Shown: positions 1-8,524, counted from the stretch's first letter. The stretch is 64,000 bases of DNA from Actinoallomurus liliacearum (GCF_039542035.1 NZ_BAABHJ010000040.1:806001-870000); one strand, 5' to 3'. A program made the numbers and translations. The notes: generated from the letters alone by a model not told the origin.

Positions 1-657
1 CCCGCCGTACGGGGTTGAACCGTCGTACGGCTGCCGGAAGTCGAGGTTGCGCACCTCCTCGATCAGCGCCGCGAGGCCGCCGCGCCCGCGCGGACGGCGT
101 GTCCGGGACCAGTCGGTGGTCTGCACCTTCTCCTGCACCCCGTCCAGCAGGGACGACATCGTGTGCGGTGCGCCGTCGCGCCCCTTCGCCCACACGACCC
201 GGCCGCTCGTGCGCATCGCCTTGGACAGCACGGCCAGCCCCTCCACCACCATGCCGGCGCCGAGCGTGAGCATCAGCCCACTGCTGCCGGCATGCGCAGC
301 GGTCGGATCCACCACGCCCAGCACGACGCTCGCGCCGAACCTGACCGCGAGGTTGATCCCCCACAACACCACGGTCGTGGCCGTGTAGCGCAGGTAGACG
401 ATGCCATCGTTGTCGAACACGCGGATGCTCGCGCCGCGCAGCAGGCCCAGCACCAGGCTGAGCGCGGTGGTGCCGACCAGGAATCCGATGGAGACCGGGG
501 ACTGGGGCACCTTGGCCAGATCGGTGAGCCCGACTCCTGCGAGCACGGCGGGGAGCAGCAGCATGCGCTTGGCCTCGGCGGGCTCGCCGAGCAGACGGCG
601 GGCCAGGATGTAGCCGACCGCACCGATGATCAGGATGATCTCGACGGGACCGCTCAC
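1..657 (-). CDS. Multi-pass membrane protein, CcdC/DUF1453-like, 3' end outside window
   Basis: The reading frame is open from a GTG at 657 to base 1 with no stop, so at least 219 residues are present and the C terminus lies beyond the window. An AGGAGG at about 666-671 precedes the GTG with good spacing. Five hydrophobic helices can be read: near residues 4-16, 31-45, 58-75, 92-112 and 125-143. A soluble, arginine-rich tail follows. The fold resembles the CcdC-like DUF1453 membrane family; the biochemical role is unknown. The nearest neighbour inside the window is an orphan LuxR-type gene on the other strand. Confidence 0.6.
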   Translation of the reverse strand, partial: MSGPVEIILIIGAVGYILARRLLGEPAEAKRMLLLPAVLAGVGLTDLAKVPQSPVSIGFLVGTTALSLVLGLLRGASIRVFDNDGIVYLRYTATTVVLWGINLAVRFGASVVLGVVDPTAAHAGSSGLMLTLGAGMVVEGLAVLSKAMRTSGRVVWAKGRDGAPHTMSSLLDGVQEKVQTTDWSRTRRPRGRGGLAALIEEVRNLDFRQPYDGSTPYGG

Positions 658-936
658 CGATCCCACCTCCTCTCGGGGCACGTCATCTGGACGCCGTCGA
701 CGTTAGGAGGCCGGCGGCCCCGTCGTCGTGGGTCAGCCGCCGTATCCCGGGTGGACATCCGACTCCACCCGCCGCGAGTGGCGTGCCGTGTCCCTCTCAC
801 GCGCTGTCACGCTGGGCGGTGCTCCCGTCCGGTGCGCTGTGCCGGTATGCGGCCGCGTACTCGTGAACGGTCGCTCCGCGGGTAAGGGCGGGGCCATGAG
901 GACACTCGTGAAGACCGCCACCGCGCGGTCGAATCG

Positions 937-1215
937 GTGGCCCGTGGTGGTACGGCGATGGACCCGCAGGTCGTCGCCAAAATGCTGACCCGAGGAGACG
1001 CGCGCGGCCGTACGGCCGAACTGAGCCCCCGCGAACGCGAGGTGTTGAGCCTGATCGCCGCCGGGCGCTCCAACGTGGCCATAGCTCAGCAGTTGATGAT
1101 CTCTGCCAGCGCGGTCACCGAACACATCGCGAGCATCTTCGGGAAGCTCCACCTGCCGGAGTCCGTGGACGACAACCGCCGTGTCCTGGCGGTGCTCGCC
1201 TATCTCCATCGCTGA
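937..1215 (+). CDS. Orphan LuxR-type DNA-binding domain (response-regulator output remnant)
   Basis: The 92-residue product contains a complete LuxR/NarL helix-turn-helix: LSPREREVLSLIAAGRSN, then AIAQQLMISASAVTEHI and IFGKLHL. The segment before it (ARGGTAMDPQVV) is the usual linker joining a receiver domain to this output domain in NarL-type response regulators. In-frame sequence upstream (about 898-936) continues the linker pattern for a few residues and then loses all receiver similarity, and no aspartate pocket is present. I read it as the 3' remnant of a response regulator, or possibly a stand-alone DNA-binding protein started at GTG 937. No kinase lies nearby. Confidence 0.6.
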   Translation: MARGGTAMDPQVVAKMLTRGDARGRTAELSPREREVLSLIAAGRSNVAIAQQLMISASAVTEHIASIFGKLHLPESVDDNRRVLAVLAYLHR

Positions 1216-1235
1216 CCGCGTTCGGCGGTGGAGCG

Positions 1236-2255
1236 TCATCGCGTGACGTCCACCAGGACCTTGCCGACCGCGCCGCTCTCCACCGCCCGGTGCGCGTCGG
1301 CGGTGCGGTCGAGCGGAAAGCGGACCAGCGGCAGGCCGTGCTCCGCTCCGACCGGCAGGGCGCCGTCGCCGACTGCGGCGGCGACGTCCTCGGCGGCCGC
1401 GGCGCGCGCCTCGGAACCGGCGGTGTAGAGCACCAGGAACTGCAAGCGTGTGTTCAGCACCATGTTCCGCAGCACGTCCAGTTCGACCGGCTTGCCGCCA
1501 TCGTTGGCGTAGGTCGAGATCGTGCCGCGCGTCCGCAGCACGGCCAGGTCCAGTGCGAGGTTCGCGCCGAGCGCCACCTCGGCGACGATGTCGACGCCGT
1601 CCGGGGCGATCTCCCGGATCTCGGCGGCCGGGTCGCCCTCGCGATAATTGATCACATGGTGGGCGCCGGCGGCAGCGGCCAGCCGGGCCTTCTCCGGGCC
1701 ACTGATCGTGCTGATCACGGTGGCGCCGGCCCATCGGGCGAGCTGGATCACCGCGTGCCCGACCGCCCCGGCTCCACCCGCGGCGAGCACCACCCTGCCG
1801 TCGAGCGCGCCGGGCCGCAGACGGCGCGGCCCGTCCTCGGCGACGGTGAGCGCGCGGTGCGCGGTGAGCGCGGGAACGCCGAGTGCGGCGCCGACGTCGA
1901 AACCGGCCTCGTCGGGCAGCGGCACGGCCTGCTCGGCGGGCACGACGGTGAACTCGGCGGCGGTGCCGGTGGGCCGCCCGGCGGTGGCCATGAACAGCCA
2001 GACCCGCTGACCGACCCGGCTCGGGCCGACCCCCTCACCGACGGCGTCGATCGTGCCGGCGCCGTCCAGGTGCGGAGTGACCTCGGGGAACCTCATGGGG
2101 CCGGTCGAGCCGGAGCGGGCCTGCCAGTCGGTCGGGTTCACGCCGGACACGGCGACCCGGACGCGAACCTCGCCGGGACCGGGCATGGGCAGGTCACGGT
2201 CGACGAGCTGAAGAACGTCGGGGCCGCCGTTGTCGCGGTAGATGATCGCCTTCAT
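1236..2255 (-). CDS. Zinc-independent medium-chain alcohol dehydrogenase / NADPH:quinone reductase
   Basis: The 339-residue protein has the MDR architecture: a GroES-like N-terminal half (residues ~1-120, with GPGEVRVRVAVSGVNPTDW) and a Rossmann half with the nucleotide loop AAGGAGAVGHAVIQLAR. The cysteine/histidine zinc ligands of classical alcohol dehydrogenases are absent, which places it with quinone oxidoreductases (QOR/zeta-crystallin type) that reduce quinones or enones using NADPH. It starts at ATG 2255 and is transcribed in the same direction as the upstream aldo/keto reductase at 2339, 83 bp away. The two probably share regulation as a small detoxification operon controlled by the divergent TetR gene. 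Confidence 0.85.
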   Translation of the reverse strand: MKAIIYRDNGGPDVLQLVDRDLPMPGPGEVRVRVAVSGVNPTDWQARSGSTGPMRFPEVTPHLDGAGTIDAVGEGVGPSRVGQRVWLFMATAGRPTGTAAEFTVVPAEQAVPLPDEAGFDVGAALGVPALTAHRALTVAEDGPRRLRPGALDGRVVLAAGGAGAVGHAVIQLARWAGATVISTISGPEKARLAAAAGAHHVINYREGDPAAEIREIAPDGVDIVAEVALGANLALDLAVLRTRGTISTYANDGGKPVELDVLRNMVLNTRLQFLVLYTAGSEARAAAAEDVAAAVGDGALPVGAEHGLPLVRFPLDRTADAHRAVESGAVGKVLVDVTR

Positions 2256-2338
2256 GATCCGTTCCTAGGTCGCTTGCTGCTGGTACTACGGCGAAAGGGC
2301 CGTTCATCCCGTGCCCGTCCCCACGCTGTCCCCTCCGC

Positions 2339-3310
2339 CTAGCCGATCGGGACTTCGTTGGAGCGGGACTCGACGGCGTTGAGGGCGGCGCGGGTGACGT
2401 CGTCGAAGGTGAGCTCGCCGGCCGCCATGTTGGCCTCCAGGTGGGCCGGGTCGGCGGTGCCGGGTATGAGCAGCACGTTCGGCGCGTGGTGCAACAGCCA
2501 GGCGAGACCGACCTGGGAGGGCGTGACACCCAGCGACTCGGCCACGGCGTGGACGGCCGGCTCCTCGGTGACCTTGGGCAGGCCCGGAAACGCCCCGCCG
2601 AGGGGGAAGAACGGCACCCACGCGATGCCCTCGGCCGCGCACAGCCGCAGCATGTCCTCGTCGGCACGGGAGACCAGGCTGTACGCGTTCTGCACGCAGA
2701 CGATGCCGGCCGGCAGGGCGCGGCGCAGGCCGTCGAGGGTGACGCTGCTCAGGCCGATCGCGCCGATCTTGCCCTCGTCGCGCAGCGCGGTCATGACCGC
2801 GAGCTGATCGTCGAGGTCGACCACCTGGTCGCCCTCGGGACGCAGCCCGGGGCCGGAGTCGAGGCGCCGGAGGTTGACCACGGGGAGCCGGTCGACGCCG
2901 AGGCTGCGGAGGTTGTCCTCGACGCTGGCCCGCAGCTGCTCGGGCCGCTGCGCGATTCGTAGCGGCAGACGTCCGCCCGGATTGGGGTCGGCGCCGACCT
3001 TGGTGACGACCAGAACGCCGTCTTCCGGGCGCAGAGCTTCGCGGATCACGGCGTTGGCGAAGCCGAACCCGTAGAACTCGGCGGTGTCCACGTGATTCAC
3101 GCCGAGCTCGACCGCGCGGCGCACCAGCGCGACGGCCTCGCCGCGGCGGTCACGGAGGCGGTCGAGCTGGGCAGCGCCGAAGCCGACCCGGGACACGGTG
3201 CGGCCGGCGAACGAAGCAGTAGGGGTGCTGATGATGTCTCCTCGGTCGGCGATCGCATCGCGTCTGACGGTCGGACCGACACCGTACGGACATGGAATGA
3301 CAGATGTCAA
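2339..3310 (-). CDS. Aldo/keto reductase, start codon uncertain
   Basis: This is an NADPH-dependent TIM-barrel oxidoreductase. The family signature starts at SRVGFGAAQL, followed by GVNHVDTAEFYG carrying the catalytic Asp and Tyr, a VVTKVG strand with the catalytic Lys, and a C-terminal LIPGTAD cofactor loop. The usual catalytic histidine position reads VVNLRRLD, so the His may be replaced. The start is unsettled. The only upstream in-frame initiator is a TTG at 3310 lying inside a putative operator; a GTG at 3196 would remove the first beta strands; a good AGGAG sits just before two ATC codons at 3230-3235, where homologues would start. The gene is divergent from TetR at 3457. Confidence 0.75.
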   Translation of the reverse strand: MTSVIPCPYGVGPTVRRDAIADRGDIISTPTASFAGRTVSRVGFGAAQLDRLRDRRGEAVALVRRAVELGVNHVDTAEFYGFGFANAVIREALRPEDGVLVVTKVGADPNPGGRLPLRIAQRPEQLRASVEDNLRSLGVDRLPVVNLRRLDSGPGLRPEGDQVVDLDDQLAVMTALRDEGKIGAIGLSSVTLDGLRRALPAGIVCVQNAYSLVSRADEDMLRLCAAEGIAWVPFFPLGGAFPGLPKVTEEPAVHAVAESLGVTPSQVGLAWLLHHAPNVLLIPGTADPAHLEANMAAGELTFDDVTRAALNAVESRSNEVPIG

Positions 3311-3323
3311 TATTTGTCATTCC
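3294..3323. promoter_or_regulatory. 30-bp operator-like inverted repeat O1
   Basis: The arms GGAATGACA (3294-3302) and TGTCATTCC (3315-3323) are perfectly complementary. A smaller palindrome, TGACAGATGTCA (3298-3309), is nested inside. It lies in the divergent promoter region between the aldo/keto reductase and the TetR gene and has a twin at 3345. TetR proteins usually bind such sites as dimers and repress both flanking genes; that assignment is inference. Confidence 0.6.
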
Positions 3324-3344
3324 AAGCGGAGGGGTGACGCGAAC

Positions 3345-3374
3345 GGACTGACAGACTTTGACGTTCGTCAGTCC
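3345..3374. promoter_or_regulatory. 30-bp operator-like inverted repeat O2
   Basis: The arms GGACTGAC (3345-3352) and GTCAGTCC (3367-3374) match perfectly, with a nested palindrome TGACGTTCGTCA (3359-3370). The element is exactly as long as O1 and shares its outer arms apart from one symmetrical base pair. The centres of O1 and O2 are 51 bp apart, close to five helical turns, so repressor dimers would sit on the same face of the DNA. Confidence 0.6.
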
Positions 3375-3456
3375 GGTGACGTACGTTCTCCGCTGCGGAG
3401 GTCGGGTGACCGGGCGCGAAGCGCCGACCTCGTACCAGCTCGACAGGGAGATCTGA

Positions 3457-4044
3457 TTGCGCGGGGAGCCGCTCGACGCGGAGACGATCGTGTCGGCCAC
3501 CGAGGAGGTCCTGCGCCGCCACGGTCCGGAAAAGACCACGGTGCTCGACGTCGCGCGGCTGCTGGGAGTGAGCCACGGGAGCGTGTACCGGCATTTCCCG
3601 TCCAAGGCGGCGCTGCGCGAGGCCGTGATACGGCGCTGGCTCGACCGGGTGCAAGAGGATCTCGCCGCAGCGGTTCAGGATTCCGAACTGCCCCCACCCG
3701 ACCGGCTACGTGGCCTGCTCACCACCATGTTCGCCGTGAAGCGGGCAAAGGTGGGGGAGGACCCGGAGCTGTTCGCCACCTTCCGGGTGCTGGCGGCGGA
3801 GCACAGCACCGTGTCCTCCGCCCATGTCGCCTTCTTGCTCGCCCAGATCCGTGGGATCGTCGTCGACGGGATCGCCGGCGGGGACTTCGCGGCCGGTGAG
3901 CCAGAGGTGATCGCGCGAGCCATCTTCAACGCGACCAGTCGCTTCCACGATCCGGCGCACGCCGCGGAGTGGTCCTCCCCCGAGATCGAAGCGGAGTCCG
4001 CGAGTGTCATCTCGCTCATCCTCGACGGCATCCGGGCACGGTGA
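3457..4044 (+). CDS. TetR/AcrR family transcriptional regulator
   Basis: The 195-residue regulator has an N-terminal helix-turn-helix (residues ~8-55) with TTVLDVARLLGVSHGSVYRHF and FPSKAALREAV, typical of TetR proteins that act as ligand-relieved repressors. The C-terminal domain (residues ~75-195), rich in Ala and Leu, resembles the TetR_C_11 type. It starts at TTG 3457, chosen because AGGGAGATC lies 7-8 bases upstream. It is divergent from the aldo/keto reductase and quinone reductase genes, and two 30-bp inverted repeats lie between them. It probably represses itself and that pair. Confidence 0.85.
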   Translation: MRGEPLDAETIVSATEEVLRRHGPEKTTVLDVARLLGVSHGSVYRHFPSKAALREAVIRRWLDRVQEDLAAAVQDSELPPPDRLRGLLTTMFAVKRAKVGEDPELFATFRVLAAEHSTVSSAHVAFLLAQIRGIVVDGIAGGDFAAGEPEVIARAIFNATSRFHDPAHAAEWSSPEIEAESASVISLILDGIRAR

Positions 4045-4236
4045 TGGCTGCTCAGATGATCGACCGCAGTAGCCGTGATCACCCGCCGCTCCGTCGGTCG
4101 GAGACCATCGCGTAGCACGGCGGGCATGACGCCGCCAAGCCCCTGGCCGGCCTCAACAAAGTGCACTTCTCAGTCGACCGGTCGCTTGTTACGGTTTGCC
4201 CGACCCGGGGCTTCGGCGACAGTGAGGACCCTTCCG

Positions 4237-5445
4237 ATGGCCGACCATGGTGAAGCCGGCGTCCAGCAGCCTCTTTCGATCGAAAGGCTCCCGGTGAGCG
4301 AGGACCGGGACACCGCCTACGCCAAGATTCGCGAGCGGGGACCGGTCACCAGCGTCACCACCGGGGTGGCGGCCATCTCACGGGAGGCGGCCGAGTACGT
4401 CCTGCGGCATCCGGAGCTCTTCTCCTCCAAGCGGGCCTACGAGAGCGCGGGCAGCCCAGTACCGATGCTGCCGATCGCCTTCGACCCGCCCGAGCACACC
4501 CGCTACAGACGCCTGCTCCAGCCCCACTTCAGCCCGCGCAGGATCAGGGTGATGGAGTCCGGGATCAGAGCGCTCGCCGTCAGACTGGTCGGCGAGGTCG
4601 CCGACGCGGGCAGCTGCGATTTCGTCTCGAGCATCGCCGTGCCGCTGCCGGCGCAGGTGTTCCTGACGATGTTCGGACTGCCGCTCGCCGACCGTGATCG
4701 CCTGATCGCCTGGAAGGACGCCATCCTCAGCTCGGCCCCCGAGTTCGGAGCCGAGGCCCCCTCCGAGGCCGCCGCCGAGGCCGCCCGCGAGCTTTCCGGC
4801 TATCTGGTCGAGCACATCGCGGCACGCCGCGCGGAGAGCGGCGGGACCGATCTGCTGGCAGTCCTCCTCGCCGACACCAGCGACGACCGCCTCACCGAGC
4901 ACGAGCTCCTTGGCATGTGCTTCCAATTCGTCCTCGCGGGGCTCGACACCGTGACCGACGCCCTGTCGAACGCCTTCGCGATCCTGGCCACCCGGCCGGA
5001 CTTACGGCAGCAGCTCGTCGACGACCCGAGCATCATCCCCGACGCGATCGAGGAACTCCTCCGTATCGACGGCCCGATCCTGACCCTCCCCCGCGTGGCC
5101 GTTGAGGACGTGCAGCTGGACGGCCACCGGGTCACCGCAGGTTCCGCCGTCCATGTCGCCGTCGCGGTCGCCGACCGAGACCCCTCGGAGCATGCCGAGC
5201 CCGACACGATCGACTTCCACCGCCGCCAGCCCCATCTGGCCTTCGGGATCGGGCCGCACTTCTGCCTCGGGGCTCATCTCGCGCGGCTGGAGATGAAGGC
5301 GGTCCTGGAGGAATGGCATCGCCGCATCCCGAGCTACCGACTCGCCGAGGGAGTTCGCCCAGCGGCCCTCTGGCCGGCCGGCCTGGTCGGCGTCGCCGGC
5401 CTTCCCCTCGTCTACCCGACCGAGCCGAGACGGGCCGACGGCTGA
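4237..5445 (+). CDS. Cytochrome P450
   Basis: This 402-residue protein has the size of a soluble bacterial class I P450. The I-helix oxygen-binding motif is AGLDTVTDALS, the K-helix ExxR is EELLR, and the heme-binding loop is FGIGPHFCLGAHLAR with the axial Cys at residue 343. It should hydroxylate or epoxidise a small hydrophobic substrate using electrons from a ferredoxin and reductase, neither of which is encoded next to it. ATG 4237 is preferred over longer in-frame starts because the encoded N terminus then matches bacterial P450 length. No biosynthetic cluster surrounds it, so the substrate cannot be guessed. Confidence 0.92.
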   Translation: MADHGEAGVQQPLSIERLPVSEDRDTAYAKIRERGPVTSVTTGVAAISREAAEYVLRHPELFSSKRAYESAGSPVPMLPIAFDPPEHTRYRRLLQPHFSPRRIRVMESGIRALAVRLVGEVADAGSCDFVSSIAVPLPAQVFLTMFGLPLADRDRLIAWKDAILSSAPEFGAEAPSEAAAEAARELSGYLVEHIAARRAESGGTDLLAVLLADTSDDRLTEHELLGMCFQFVLAGLDTVTDALSNAFAILATRPDLRQQLVDDPSIIPDAIEELLRIDGPILTLPRVAVEDVQLDGHRVTAGSAVHVAVAVADRDPSEHAEPDTIDFHRRQPHLAFGIGPHFCLGAHLARLEMKAVLEEWHRRIPSYRLAEGVRPAALWPAGLVGVAGLPLVYPTEPRRADG

Positions 5446-5454
5446 GCGCGGTCT

Positions 5455-5490
5455 CCGCTTTTCAGGAGGGACATCGGCCCTGCTGCCCGT
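5455..5490. repeat. Weak tRNA-Phe att-fossil trace
   Basis: The stretch TCCGCTTTTCAGG followed by AGGGACATC and CCCTGC resembles the end of the tRNA-Phe-derived core and its downstream extension at 11,875-11,905 and 20,095-20,125. Only the last 13 bases of the core remain. It may mark the outer edge of the oldest insertion, but could be chance. Confidence 0.3.
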
Positions 5491-5587
5491 GCCGAGGCCA
5501 GACGGTGGTCGACGCGTGCCGGAGGCAACCGGTGGTGGCCGCCGTTGCCGTCCTGGACGGCACGCCCATCCGGCGACCAGGCGCTCG

Positions 5588-6898
5588 TCAGGGTGCAGAG
5601 TGCCCGGTCCCGATCCCGGCGCGATGGGCGAGCCAGCCGGCCATCGCGCGGACGCCGGCGCCGATGGCGCGCTCGTCCGGGTCGAAGGCGCCGAAGTGCG
5701 GATACGCGGTGGTGATGTCCGCGCCGGGCCGCCGGACGCCGAGGAAGCTGAACGTCCCGGGGACGCGGCGGAGGAACAGCGCGAAGTCCTCGCCACTGAA
5801 CGGGATCGCCGCGTTCATGGTCGTGACGGCCTGACGGCCGAGTCTGCGCTCCAGGTAGTCGCGGACCTCGCGTCCCGGACGCGGCGGGCACACCATCGCC
5901 GGGAACGCGTCGGCGGGAAACTCGATGCGGGCGTCCGGGTACCGGCCGGTCAGGCGGCGCAACTGGTCGCGGATCTCCGGGACACGTTCCTGCGGCCAGC
6001 ACCGGTACGCCGCGCGCACCTCGACGTCGCCGTTGGCGGCGGGACGCGCGCCGGCCCTCATCCAGACGAACCGGGCCAGCGGCCCGTGCGGCGTCTCCAC
6101 CTCCCGGATGAGCCGTTCGAGGTCGGCGGACGTCTGCGGAGGCGTGACCGTCGACAGCGCGCCGAGGTCGGCGACGAGCCGGTCGGCCCGGCCGGACGCG
6201 CCGGGCCCGGTCAGCGTGATGCTGCTGTGGTCCTGACCCGGCAGCCCGGTGCCTGGCGTGACCGCGAACGTGCCGACCGGGAAGGGGCCGCAGTGCAGCG
6301 CGTGGATCTCGTCCGGCCTCGTCCGCTCCAGCACACCATCGGAGATCATCGCCTGCGCCCCGGCGAGGGCCTCCTCTCCCGGCTGGGAGAGGAACACCAC
6401 CCGGCCGTGGAGCCGGGTCCGGAGGCGCGCCAGCACCTCGGCGACCCCGACGCCGATCGTGGTGTGCAGGTCGTGGCCGCACACGTGCGCGGGGTCCGGA
6501 CCGCCATTGATCTGCGAGTCCGGCGGCACGGCGTCCATGTCCGCCCGGTAGGCGACCGTCCGGCCGCGCCCCTTGCCCCGCAGGACGCCGACGACCCCGT
6601 GGCCGCCCACGCCCGTGGTCACCTCGAGGCCGGCGGCGCGCAGCCGGTCCGCGACGAGCGCGGCGGTGTGGACCTCGCCGCCCGCCAGTTCGGGGTGGCG
6701 GTGGATGTCGCGGCGCAGGGCGGTCAGGTCGGCATCGAGCCGTCCGGCGAGGGCGTCGATCCGGCCTTCAAGATCGGACGGCTCGGCCGCCTGAGCTGGG
6801 ATTCCGGCGGTCAGGACGCCTCCCGCGCCGAGCGCGACGGCGCCGCCGAGCACGCTCCGGCGGGTCAGGGCGGGGTTTCCAAGGCGGCGATCAGTCAT
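5588..6898 (-). CDS. Tat-exported M20 family amidohydrolase/peptidase
   Basis: The 436-residue zinc hydrolase belongs to the M20/M40 family, which cleaves N-acyl amino acids, hippurate-like substrates or small peptides. The signatures are the DIHRHPEL start of the catalytic domain, metal-ligand regions ADMDAV, CGHDLHTT and QPGEE, and a late FSGEDFALFLRRVPG. The N terminus carries a twin-arginine signal: TRRSVLGGAVALGAGG followed by an AQA|AE cleavage site, so the protein should be exported folded. ATG 6898 is chosen because it places this signal near the N terminus. It converges on the P450 gene. Confidence 0.88.
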   Translation of the reverse strand: MTDRRLGNPALTRRSVLGGAVALGAGGVLTAGIPAQAAEPSDLEGRIDALAGRLDADLTALRRDIHRHPELAGGEVHTAALVADRLRAAGLEVTTGVGGHGVVGVLRGKGRGRTVAYRADMDAVPPDSQINGGPDPAHVCGHDLHTTIGVGVAEVLARLRTRLHGRVVFLSQPGEEALAGAQAMISDGVLERTRPDEIHALHCGPFPVGTFAVTPGTGLPGQDHSSITLTGPGASGRADRLVADLGALSTVTPPQTSADLERLIREVETPHGPLARFVWMRAGARPAANGDVEVRAAYRCWPQERVPEIRDQLRRLTGRYPDARIEFPADAFPAMVCPPRPGREVRDYLERRLGRQAVTTMNAAIPFSGEDFALFLRRVPGTFSFLGVRRPGADITTAYPHFGAFDPDERAIGAGVRAMAGWLAHRAGIGTGHSAP

Positions 6899-7328
6899 GC
6901 CCCGGACGCTACGGATCCTGGGCCGCGCCCTCGATACGGTCAGGCACCGTCCCGGGGTGTACCCAGGTCCACTGTTCCGGTCGGCGTCAGGCCGCCGAAC
7001 GCCACGGTGATGTGGTGGGGGACGGTCGTCCACTCGGCCTCGCCCGGCTCACGGGCGGCCGGCCGACGGTCGTGTCCAACATCGGTGTGGCAGCGACGGC
7101 TGAGGCGTTCCGGGATTGAGATGTGACCGCGACCGGCGGATCGATATCGGCGTTGCCATGAGTGCGGCGGACGATGGTCGAGGCGCCGGGTCTCCTGCCG
7201 ATGGCCCTTCTCCGCGGCGGCGGAGCCGCCCTTGTGATCCACCAGGCGCGCGATCTCCCTCCACGCCGACCTGCCGCGCCTGAAGGCGTGTACGCCCCTG
7301 TCGGTGGAGGACGTGCTGAGGTTCGTCG
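6899..7328. other. 430-bp region without a recognised gene
   Basis: No complete gene is apparent. Around 7,250-7,330 a plus-strand frame reads ISLHADLPRLKACTPLSVED and continues toward the next gene in a different frame. It looks coding-like but I do not recognise it, and it may be the remains of the N-terminal part of the repeat-protein gene or of a lost neighbour. Confidence 0.3.
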
Positions 7329-7331
7329 GTG

Positions 7332-8399
7332 ATGGACTTTCGCGAACGGTGTCTCGCCGAAGACGGGAAAAGCGGAGAGGATGACCGGGTGCGGGTGTTC
7401 AACAGACGGTTCGCCAGGGCGACGAGGCGGCTTGAACACGCCGAGACCGCGGTGCGGCTGGCCGGGGTGTACGCGCTGGCCGGTCTGGCCGACGATTGGC
7501 AGGACGGCCGGCAGACCTGCATTGACGAGCTGTGCGCCTACCTGCGGACGCCCTACGAACCTCCCTCGGAGGCCGGCCCTCCGGCCGCCGAGCAGCTGGC
7601 GTTCGGCGGCAGCCGGGAGGTGCACCACACCGTCATCTCGATCATCACCGCACACCTGCGCGATAACGCTCGGGTCTCCTGGCGAGGCCATGACTTCAAC
7701 TTCACCGGCGCCCGCTTCGATGGAGGCGACTTCAGCGGCGCGGAGTTCTCCGGCGGCATCGTCGACTTCCGCGACGCCGTGTTCTCTGGCGGCATCGTCG
7801 ACTTCACCGGCACCGCGTTCTCGGGCGCCACCGTCGACTTCACCGGTGCCAGGTTCGCCGGTGCCTCCATCGACTTCACGGGCGCGACCTTTTCCGACGG
7901 CCCCATCCACTTCGTCTCCGCGGAGTTCTCCGGCGGTACGGTCCGCTTCGGCGACGCGACATTCTCCGGTGCCACCCACTACTTCATCACCGCGGTGTTC
8001 TCCGGCGCCTCCATCGACTTCACCGGAGTGACATGCTCGGGCGGCGCCCTCGACTTCGCCGGCGCGGAGTTCTCCGGCGGCGCCGTTCACTTCACCGGCG
8101 TGGCGCTCTCCGGTGGCATCGTCGGCTTCAGCGGCGCGGAGTTCTCCGGTACCACCGCCCACTTCAACGACGCGACGTTCTCCGGTGGCACGCTCGACTT
8201 CACCGACGCGACATTGTCCGGCGGCACCCTCCACTTCACCGACGCGGAGTTCTCCGGCACCACCATCGTCTTCACCGGCGCGAAGTTCTCCGGCGGCACC
8301 GTCGACTTCAGCGACGCGACCTTCTCCGGCCGCCGGGGCGGCCTCGGCAAGGACCTCGCCACGGACCCGCCCGCGGGGCTACTGCTGCCTCCCGGATAG
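7332..8399 (+). CDS. Pentapeptide-like protein with sixteen 12-residue repeats
   Basis: The first ~90 residues (FNRRFARATRRLE, AVRLAGVYALAGLADDW, CIDELCAYLR) match the conserved helical head of actinobacterial 'pentapeptide repeat' proteins, whose usual N-terminal membrane segments are missing here. From residue ~137 the sequence is a regular repeat with consensus AxFSGGxVDFTD. There are sixteen full units at an exact 36-bp period and one partial unit, with Phe at positions 3 and 10. A right-handed beta-helix is likely. Function is unknown. ATG 7332 is adjacent to an alternative GTG at 7329; the ribosome binding site is weak. Confidence 0.75.
   Translation: MDFRERCLAEDGKSGEDDRVRVFNRRFARATRRLEHAETAVRLAGVYALAGLADDWQDGRQTCIDELCAYLRTPYEPPSEAGPPAAEQLAFGGSREVHHTVISIITAHLRDNARVSWRGHDFNFTGARFDGGDFSGAEFSGGIVDFRDAVFSGGIVDFTGTAFSGATVDFTGARFAGASIDFTGATFSDGPIHFVSAEFSGGTVRFGDATFSGATHYFITAVFSGASIDFTGVTCSGGALDFAGAEFSGGAVHFTGVALSGGIVGFSGAEFSGTTAHFNDATFSGGTLDFTDATLSGGTLHFTDAEFSGTTIVFTGAKFSGGTVDFSDATFSGRRGGLGKDLATDPPAGLLLPPG
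7740..8342 (+). repeat. 36-bp tandem repeat array inside coding sequence
   Basis: Sixteen complete 36-bp units begin at 7740 and run to 8315, followed by a partial unit. The period is exact with no indels, while the nucleotide sequence of units has diverged. The array encodes the AxFSGGxVDFTD repeats of the surrounding gene. Confidence 0.85.
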
Positions 8400-8524
8400 C
8401 CCCGCGAGATCACGCGCCGATGAGTAGCCCCCTGCTCGTTGGGCCTGCGCGAGATAGATGGCGTCGCGAGCGCCTGCCCGGGCCGAAGAGATCTATTTGC
8501 TGGCATACGCGGCGACGAGCCGAC

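Noticed and set aside
937..1215. A complete NarL-type response regulator
   Set aside because: No receiver domain with its Asp pocket can be read upstream in any frame, so only the output domain was annotated.
733..1734. A 333-codon minus-strand frame overlapping the LuxR-type and quinone reductase genes
   Set aside because: The true quinone reductase frame on the same strand has full MDR motifs; this one is low-complexity and without a domain.
6987..8234. A 415-codon minus-strand frame rich in GEV and GAA repeats
   Set aside because: The repeats are the antisense image of the 36-bp coding repeats of the plus-strand solenoid gene, which has a conserved head domain.
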